Assembly: GCA_032718475.1 (NCBI GenBank)
Contig: JAUCBJ010004692.1
Location: 1-37,588, forward strand
Reading direction: 5' to 3'
Source of the DNA: Nemertoderma westbladi
Lineage: Eukaryota; Xenacoelomorpha; Nemertodermatida; Nemertodermatidae
Length of the DNA: 37,588 nt
The notes under the pieces are model-generated. The model was given only the letters and a program-made list of their open reading frames with translations. It made no database searches and had not been told where the DNA came from. The position numbers and the translations under genes are program-made. Position 1 is the stretch's first letter, and each line of letters opens with the position of its first letter. Positions 29,609-37,588 of the stretch are shown here, one piece after another.

Positions 29609-30365
29609 GACCGAAATGTCACACCATATGTATAATGGTAATAAACGCCTCTGATTCAAAAGTGTTTAAATCGGTTGAGTTGGGTAAAACGTTTGTGATT
29701 CGGCATAAATTAAACTGTAATTCTACTAATATAATATATCTTGTATTTTGTGAATCCTGTGAATTACAAGGGGTGAGTTCAACTAAACTTTTTGCCAAGG
29801 TTGCGTAACTAAATCACACATAAGGCACAGTAAACATAAAAAATACTTGTTGCATTGCGTGTCATTTCATTGACTTTCACGACTCTTGTTTTTCGAGTCT
29901 GAAATTTACTTTGATAGATAAAGTGACGGACAATTCATTGCAATTGGCGAAATCTAAACAATTGTGGATTGTGACGCTTTTAACGAATCTGAAGGGCATG
30001 AACTCTTCTCATGTTTTTATTAAATGTCGGACGGATTAATGAGTAACAAAACACTGAGTAGGGCGCGTCTCGCCCCATTTTTTCACTTTTGAGCGACCAT
30101 AATAATCGTTTTTATGACATTTTTGACATTTGACCGCAAACACAAAATAAATTTTAGTGAGTTTGAAAAATTTATTTAATTTAAATAAAAACATTAAGGG
30201 AAAGGAGCAGGTTACAGTGGCAGTATTTTCTAACCAAAACAATAAACTATACATTATTTCACTTGCGGTCAATTTGCGCTGAAGATCACGATTTTCGCTT
30301 GCGGTCAAAGTGCGCCACTATCTGCAAATTTAAGGTAATTAGGAAACCGAAATTAGTAAGAAAGT
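29609..30365. other. Intergenic with shared repeat at 30193-30246
   Basis: No gene is supported. AAGGGAAAGGAGCA...GTTACAG and ACCAAAACAATAAAC (30196-30246) also occur inside the hAT element (14506-14557). A direct pair (A/G)CTTGCGGTCAA(A/T)(T/G)TGCGC lies near 30261 and 30298. Confidence 0.55.
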
Positions 30366-33300
30366 GAGTAGCACTGGTTGCAGTCTATCTATGAGTAGCA
30401 CTGGTTGCAGTCTATCTATGAGTAGCACTGGTTGCAGTCTATCTATGAGTAGCACTGGTTGCAGTCTATCTATGAGTAGCACTGGTTGCAGTCTATCTAT
30501 GAGTAGCGCTGGTTGCAGTCTATCTATGAGTAGCACTGGTTGCAGTCTATCTATGAGTAGCACTGGTTGCAGTCTATCTATGAGTAGCACTGGTTGCAGT
30601 CTATCTATGAGTAGCACTGGTTGCAGTCTATCTATGAGTAGCACTGGTTGCAGTCTATCTATGAGTAGCACTGGTTGCAGTCTATCTATGAGTAGCACTG
30701 GTTGTAGTCTATCTATGAGTAGCACTGGTTGCAGTCTATCTATGAGTAGCACTGGTTGCAGTCTATCTATGAGTAGCACTGGTTGCAGTCTATCTATGAG
30801 TAGCACTGGTTGCAGTCTATCTATGAGTAGCACTGGTTGCAGTCTATCTATGAGTAGCACTGGTTGCAGTCTATCTATGAAGAAACTGGTTGCAGTCTAT
30901 CTATGAGTAGCACTGGTTGCAGTCTATCTATGAGTAGCACTGGTTGCAGTCTATCTATGAGTAGCACTGGTTGCAGTCTATCTATGAGTAGCACTGGTTG
31001 CAGTCTATCTATGAGTAGCACTGGTTGCAGTCTATCTATGAGTAGCACTGGTTGCAGTCTATCTATGAGTAGCACTGGTTGCAGTCTATCTATGAGTAGC
31101 ACTGGTTGCAGTCTATCTATGAGTAGCACTGGTTGCAGTCTATCTATGAGTAGCACTGGTTGCAGTCTATCTATGAGTAGCACTGGTTGCAGTCTATCTA
31201 TGAGTAGCACTGGTTGCAGTCTATCTATGAGTAGCACTGGTTGCAGTCTATCTATGAGTAGCACTGGTTGCAGTCTATCTATGAGTAGCACTGGTTGCAG
31301 TCTATCTATCAGTAGCACTGGTTGCAGTCTATCTATGAGTAGCACTGGTTGCAGTCTATCTATGAGTAGCACTGGTTGCAGTCTATCTATGAGTAGCACT
31401 GGTTGCAGTCTATCTATGAGTAGCACTGGTTGCAGTCTATCTATGAGTAGCACTGGTTGCAGTCTATCTATGAGTAGCACTGGTTGCAGTCTATCTATGA
31501 GTAGCACTGGTTGCAGTCTATCTATGAGTAGCACTGGTTGCAGTCTATCTATGAGTAGCACTGGTTGCAGTCTATCTATGAGTAGCACTGGTTGCAGTCT
31601 ATCTATGAGTAGCACTGGTTGCAGTCTATCTATGAGTAGCACTGGTTGCAGTCTATCTATGAGTAGCACTGGTTGCAGTCTATCTATGAGTAGCACTGGT
31701 TGCAGTCTATCTATGAGTAGCACTGGTTGCAGTCTATCTATGAGTAGCACTGGTTGCAGTCTATCTATGAGTAGCACTGGTTGCAGTCTATCTATGAGTA
31801 GCACTGGTTGCAGTCTATCTATGAGTAGCACTGGTTGCAGTCTATCTATGAGTAGCACTGGTTGCAGTCTATCTATGAGTAGCACTGGTTGCAGTCTATC
31901 TATGAGTAGCACTGGTTGCAGTCTATCTATGAGTAGCACTGGTTGCAGTCTATCTATGAGTAGCACTGGTTGCAGTCTATCTATGAGTAGCACTGGTTGC
32001 AGTCTATCTATGAGTAGCACTGGTTGCAGTCTATCTATGAGTAGCACTGGTTGCAGTCTATCTATGAGTAGCACTGGTTGCAGTCTATCTATGAGTAGCA
32101 CTGGTTGCAGTCTATCTATGAGTAGCACTGGTTGCAGTCTATCTATGAGTAGCACTGGTTGCAGTCTATCTATGAGTAGCACTGGTTGCAGTCTATCTAT
32201 GAGTAGCACTGGTTGCAGTCTATCTATGAGTAGCACTGGTTGCAGTCTATCTATGAGTAGCACTGGTTGCAGTCTATCTATGAGTAGCACTGGTTGCAGT
32301 CTATCTATGAGTAGCACTGGTTGCAGTCTATCTATGAGTAGCACTGGTTGCAGTCTATCTATGAGTAGCACTGGTTGCAGTCTATCTATGAGTAGCACTG
32401 GTTGCAGTCTATCTATGAGTAGCACTGGTTGCAGTCTATCTATGAGTAGCACTGGTTGCAGTCTATCTATGAGTAGCACTGGTTGCAGTCTATCTATGAG
32501 TAGCACTGGTTGCAGTCTATCTATGAGTAGCACTGGTTGCAGTCTATCTATGAGTAGCACTGGTTGCAGTCTATCTATGAGTAGCACTGGTTGCAGTCTA
32601 TCTATGAGTAGCACTGGTTGCAGTCTATCTATGAGTAGCACTGGTTGCAGTCTATCTATGAGTAGCACTGGTTGCAGTCTATCTATGAGTAGCACTGGTT
32701 GCAGTCTATCTATGAGTAGCACTGGTTGCAGTCTATCTATGAGTAGCACTGGTTGCAGTCTATCTATGAGTAGCACTGGTTGCAGTCTATCTATGAGTAG
32801 CACTGGTTGCAGTCTATCTATGAGTAGCACTGGTTGCAGTCTATCTATGAGTAGCACTGGTTGCAGTCTATCTATGAGTAGCACTGGTTGCAGTCTATCT
32901 ATGAGTAGCACTGGTTGCAGTCTATCTATGAGTAGCACTGGTTGCAGTCTATCTATGAGTAGCACTGGTTGCAGTCTATCTATGAGTAGCACTGGTTGCA
33001 GTCTATCTATGAGTAGCACTGGTTGCAGTCTATCTATGAGTAGCACTGGTTGCAGTCTATCTATGAGTAGCACTGGTTGCAGTCTATCTATGAGTAGCAC
33101 TGGTTGCAGTCTATCTATGAGTAGCACTGGTTGCAGTCTATCTATGAGTAGCACTGGTTGCAGTCTATCTATGAGTAGCACTGGTTGCAGTCTATCTATG
33201 AGTAGCACTGGTTGCAGTCTATCTATGAGTAGCACTGGTTGCAGTCTATCTATGAGTAGCACTGGTTGCAGTCTATCTATGAGTAGCACTGGTTGCAGTC

Positions 33301-36300
33301 TATCTATGAGTAGCACTGGTTGCAGTCTATCTATGAGTAGCACTGGTTGCAGTCTATCTATGAGTAGCACTGGTTGCAGTCTATCTATGAGTAGCACTGG
33401 TTGCAGTCTATCTATGAGTAGCACTGGTTGCAGTCTATCTATGAGTAGCACTGGTTGCAGTCTATCTATGAGTAGCACTGGTTGCAGTCTATCTATGAGT
33501 AGCACTGGTTGCAGTCTATCTATGAGTAGCACTGGTTGCAGTCTATCTATGAGTAGCACTGGTTGCAGTCTATCTATGAGTAGCACTGGTTGCAGTCTAT
33601 CTATGAGTAGCACTGGTTGCAGTCTATCTATGAGTAGCACTGGTTGCAGTCTATCTATGAGTAGCACTGGTTGCAGTCTATCTATGAGTAGCACTGGTTG
33701 CAGTCTATCTATGAGTAGCACTGGTTGCAGTCTATCTATGAGTAGCACTGGTTGCAGTCTATCTATGAGTAGCACTGGTTGCAGTCTATCTATGAGTAGC
33801 ACTGGTTGCAGTCTATCTATGAGTAGCACTGGTTGCAGTCTATCTATGAGTAGCACTGGTTGCAGTCTATCTATGAGTAGCACTGGTTGCAGTCTATCTA
33901 TGAGTAGCACTGGTTGCAGTCTATCTATGAGTAGCACTGGTTGCAGTCTATCTATGAGTAGCACTGGTTGCAGTCTATCTATGAGTAGCACTGGTTGCAG
34001 TCTATCTATGAGTAGCACTGGTTGCAGTCTATCTATGAGTAGCACTGGTTGCAGTCTATCTATGAGTAGCACTGGTTGCAGTCTATCTATGAGTAGCACT
34101 GGTTGCAGTCTATCTATGAGTAGCACTGGTTGCAGTCTATCTATGAGTAGCACTGGTTGCAGTCTATCTATGAGTAGCACTGGTTGCAGTCTATCTATGA
34201 GTAGCACTGGTTGCAGTCTATCTATGAGTAGCACTGGTTGCAGTCTATCTATGAGTAGCACTGGTTGCAGTCTATCTATGAGTAGCACTGGTTGCAGTCT
34301 ATCTATGAGTAGCACTGGTTGCAGTCTATCTATGAGTAGCACTGGTTGCAGTCTATCTATGAGTAGCACTGGTTGCAGTCTATCTATGAGTAGCACTGGT
34401 TGCAGTCTATCTATGAGTAGCACTGGTTGCAGTCTATCTATGAGTAGCACTGGTTGCAGTCTATCTATGAGTAGCACTGGTTGCAGTCTATCTATGAGTA
34501 GCACTGGTTGCAGTCTATCTATGAGTAGCACTGGTTGCAGTCTATCTATGAGTAGCACTGGTTGCAGTCTATCTATGAGTAGCACTGGTTGCAGTCTATC
34601 TATGAGTAGCACTGGTTGCAGTCTATCTATGAGTAGCACTGGTTGCAGTCTATCTATGAGTAGCACTGGTTGCAGTCTATCTATGAGTAGCACTGGTTGC
34701 AGTCTATCTATGAGTAGCACTGGTTGCAGTCTATCTATGAGTAGCACTGGTTGCAGTCTATCTATGAGTAGCACTGGTTGCAGTCTATCTATGAGTAGCA
34801 CTGGTTGCAGTCTATCTATGAGTAGCACTGGTTGCAGTCTATCTATGAGTAGCACTGGTTGCAGTCTATCTATGAGTAGCACTGGTTGCAGTCTATCTAT
34901 GAGTAGCACTGGTTGCAGTCTATCTATGAGTAGCACTGGTTGCAGTCTATCTATGAGTAGCACTGGTTGCAGTCTATCTATGAGTAGCACTGGTTGCAGT
35001 CTATCTATGAGTAGCACTGGTTGCAGTCTATCTATGAGTAGCACTGGTTGCAGTCTATCTATGAGTAGCACTGGTTGCAGTCTATCTATGAGTAGCACTG
35101 GTTGCAGTCTATCTATGAGTAGCACTGGTTGCAGTCTATCTATGAGTAGCACTGGTTGCAGTCTATCTATGAGTAGCACTGGTTGCAGTCTATCTATGAG
35201 TAGCACTGGTTGCAGTCTATCTATGAGTAGCACTGGTTGCAGTCTATCTATGAGTAGCACTGGTTGCAGTCTATCTATGAGTAGCACTGGTTGCAGTCTA
35301 TCTATGAGTAGCACTGGTTGCAGTCTATCTATGAGTAGCACTGGTTGCAGTCTATCTATGAGTAGCACTGGTTGCAGTCTATCTATGAGTAGCACTGGTT
35401 GCAGTCTATCTATGAGTAGCACTGGTTGCAGTCTATCTATGAGTAGCACTGGTTGCAGTCTATCTATGAGTAGCACTGGTTGCAGTCTATCTATGAGTAG
35501 CACTGGTTGCAGTCTATCTATGAGTAGCACTGGTTGCAGTCTATCTATGAGTAGCACTGGTTGCAGTCTATCTATGAGTAGCACTGGTTGCAGTCTATCT
35601 ATGAGTAGCACTGGTTGCAGTCTATCTATGAGTAGCACTGGTTGCAGTCTATCTATGAGTAGCACTGGTTGCAGTCTATCTATGAGTAGCACTGGTTGCA
35701 GTCTATCTATGAGTAGCACTGGTTGCAGTCTATCTATGAGTAGCACTGGTTGCAGTCTATCTATGAGTAGCACTGGTTGCAGTCTATCTATGAGTAGCAC
35801 TGGTTGCAGTCTATCTATGAGTAGCACTGGTTGCAGTCTATCTATGAGTAGCACTGGTTGCAGTCTATCTATGAGTAGCACTGGTTGCAGTCTATCTATG
35901 AGTAGCACTGGTTGCAGTCTATCTATGAGTAGCACTGGTTGCAGTCTATCTATGAGTAGCACTGGTTGCAGTCTATCTATGAGTAGCACTGGTTGCAGTC
36001 TATCTATGAGTAGCACTGGTTGCAGTCTATCTATGAGTAGCACTGGTTGCAGTCTATCTATGAGTAGCACTGGTTGCAGTCTATCTATGAGTAGCACTGG
36101 TTGCAGTCTATCTATGAGTAGCACTGGTTGCAGTCTATCTATGAGTAGCACTGGTTGCAGTCTATCTATGAGTAGCACTGGTTGCAGTCTATCTATGAGT
36201 AGCACTGGTTGCAGTCTATCTATGAGTAGCACTGGTTGCAGTCTATCTATGAGTAGCACTGGTTGCAGTCTATCTATGAGTAGCACTGGTTGCAGTCTAT

Positions 36301-37588
36301 CTATGAGTAGCACTGGTTGCAGTCTATCTATGAGTAGCACTGGTTGCAGTCTATCTATGAGTAGCACTGGTTGCAGTCTATCTATGAGTAGCACTGGTTG
36401 CAGTCTATCTATGAGTAGCACTGGTTGCAGTCTATCTATGAGTAGCACTGGTTGCAGTCTATCTATGAGTAGCACTGGTTGCAGTCTATCTATGAGTAGC
36501 ACTGGTTGCAGTCTATCTATGAGTAGCACTGGTTGCAGTCTATCTATGAGTAGCACTGGTTGCAGTCTATCTATGAGTAGCACTGGTTGCAGTCTATCTA
36601 TGAGTAGCACTGGTTGCAGTCTATCTATGAGTAGCACTGGTTGCAGTCTATCTATGAGTAGCACTGGTTGCAGTCTATCTATGAGTAGCACTGGTTGCAG
36701 TCTATCTATGAGTAGCACTGGTTGCAGTCTATCTATGAGTAGCACTGGTTGCAGTCTATCTATGAGTAGCACTGGTTGCAGTCTATCTATGAGTAGCACT
36801 GGTTGCAGTCTATCTATGAGTAGCACTGGTTGCAGTCTATCTATGAGTAGCACTGGTTGCAGTCTATCTATGAGTAGCACTGGTTGCAGTCTATCTATGA
36901 GTAGCACTGGTTGCAGTCTATCTATGAGTAGCACTGGTTGCAGTCTATCTATGAGTAGCACTGGTTGCAGTCTATCTATGAGTAGCACTGGTTGCAGTCT
37001 ATCTATGAGTAGCACTGGTTGCAGTCTATCTATGAGTAGCACTGGTTGCAGTCTATCTATGAGTAGCACTGGTTGCAGTCTATCTATGAGTAGCACTGGT
37101 TGCAGTCTATCTATGAGTAGCACTGGTTGCAGTCTATCTATGAGTAGCACTGGTTGCAGTCTATCTATGAGTAGCACTGGTTGCAGTCTATCTATGAGTA
37201 GCACTGGTTGCAGTCTATCTATGAGTAGCACTGGTTGCAGTCTATCTATGAGTAGCACTGGTTGCAGTCTATCTATGAGTAGCACTGGTTGCAGTCTATC
37301 TATGAGTAGCACTGGTTGCAGTCTATCTATGAGTAGCACTGGTTGCAGTCTATCTATGAGTAGCACTGGTTGCAGTCTATCTATGAGTAGCACTGGTTGC
37401 AGTCTATCTATGAGTAGCACTGGTTGCAGTCTATCTATGAGTAGCACTGGTTGCAGTCTATCTATGAGTAGCACTGGTTGCAGTCTATCTATGAGTAGCA
37501 CTGGTTGCAGTCTATCTATGAGTAGCACTGGTTGCAGTCTATCTATGAGTAGCACTGGTTGCAGTCTATCTATGAGTAGCACTGGTTG
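30366..37588. repeat. 27-bp satellite array, about 267 copies, runs off the window
   Basis: The unit is GAGTAGCACTGGTTGCAGTC plus TATCTAT. Differences seen: substitutions at about 30508, 30704 and 31310, and a unit with a 1-bp deletion and changes at 30880-30886. From about 31315 to the window end I see no variant. The period of nine codons with no stop on either strand yields spurious open frames (MSSTGCSLS and LLIDRLQPV repeats), the longest 2235 codons on the minus strand; I do not call these genes. The right edge is outside the window. Confidence 0.97.

Noticed and set aside
30339-37582. Open frames of 2235, 180 and 173 codons
   Set aside because: Products of the 27-bp satellite with a 3n period; open on both strands at once and broken by the first 1-bp deletion.
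30366-37588. CRISPR-like array
   Set aside because: Units are directly adjacent and identical, with no spacers of varying sequence; the context is eukaryotic.

Overview
The window looks like nuclear DNA of a metazoan, most likely a marine invertebrate; the phylum cannot be fixed from the sequence. Reasons: AT-rich intergenic DNA full of short AGGCCT/ACCGGT-type motifs, TRIM and RING genes of animal type, non-LTR, LTR-like and hAT/MITE-type transposons, long tandem arrays, eukaryotic poly(A) signals and no operons. Only two genes look intact and host-like; almost everything else is mobile or tandem-repeat DNA.

Layout. 1-2900: no gene seen; two hairpins and a 287-bp direct duplication. 2922-5480: a decayed Gag-like coding region with internal coding repeats, frameshifts at poly-G runs and a C-terminal CCHC zinc knuckle. 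5505-7060: a degenerate minisatellite where a pol region would be expected. 7290-7960: a candidate LTR with CCAAT and TATA boxes whose polarity is ambiguous. 8007-8917: a LINE ORF1-like fragment that runs into a 98-bp tandem repeat. 9564-10022 (minus): a small CxxC zinc-binding ORF. 11687-13945: a complete single-exon TRIM-type gene (RING, B-box 1, B-box 2, coiled coil, coding 27-bp minisatellite, beta-rich C-terminus). 14038-15916: a 1.88-kb non-autonomous hAT element with perfect 8-bp target duplication, containing a 279-bp Harbinger-like MITE and a tRNA-like sequence. 16021-17385: a 33-bp tandem array, then a 5'-truncated LINE reverse transcriptase (minus), a 49-bp x 15 array and an N-terminal hAT transposase fragment. 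19351-20283: a 933-bp TIR element. 20343-21997: a 1655-bp element with 103-bp TIRs and perfect 8-bp TSD. 22490-25330: inverted dispersed repeats, a decayed duplicated coding piece and a reverse-transcriptase tail. 26050-27603: an intact multi-pass membrane RING E3 gene resembling RNF26. 28617-30365: fold-back repeat, LINE/SINE tail and a second copy of the LINE. 30366-37588: a 27-bp satellite that runs off the window end.

The two intact genes are both predicted RING ubiquitin ligases, but on present evidence they are independent genes and not a system. The distinctive part of the window is the repeat biology: three arrays with periods 27, 33 and 49 bp, two of them joined directly to transposon fragments, and two arrays whose 3n periods create very long false reading frames on both strands.
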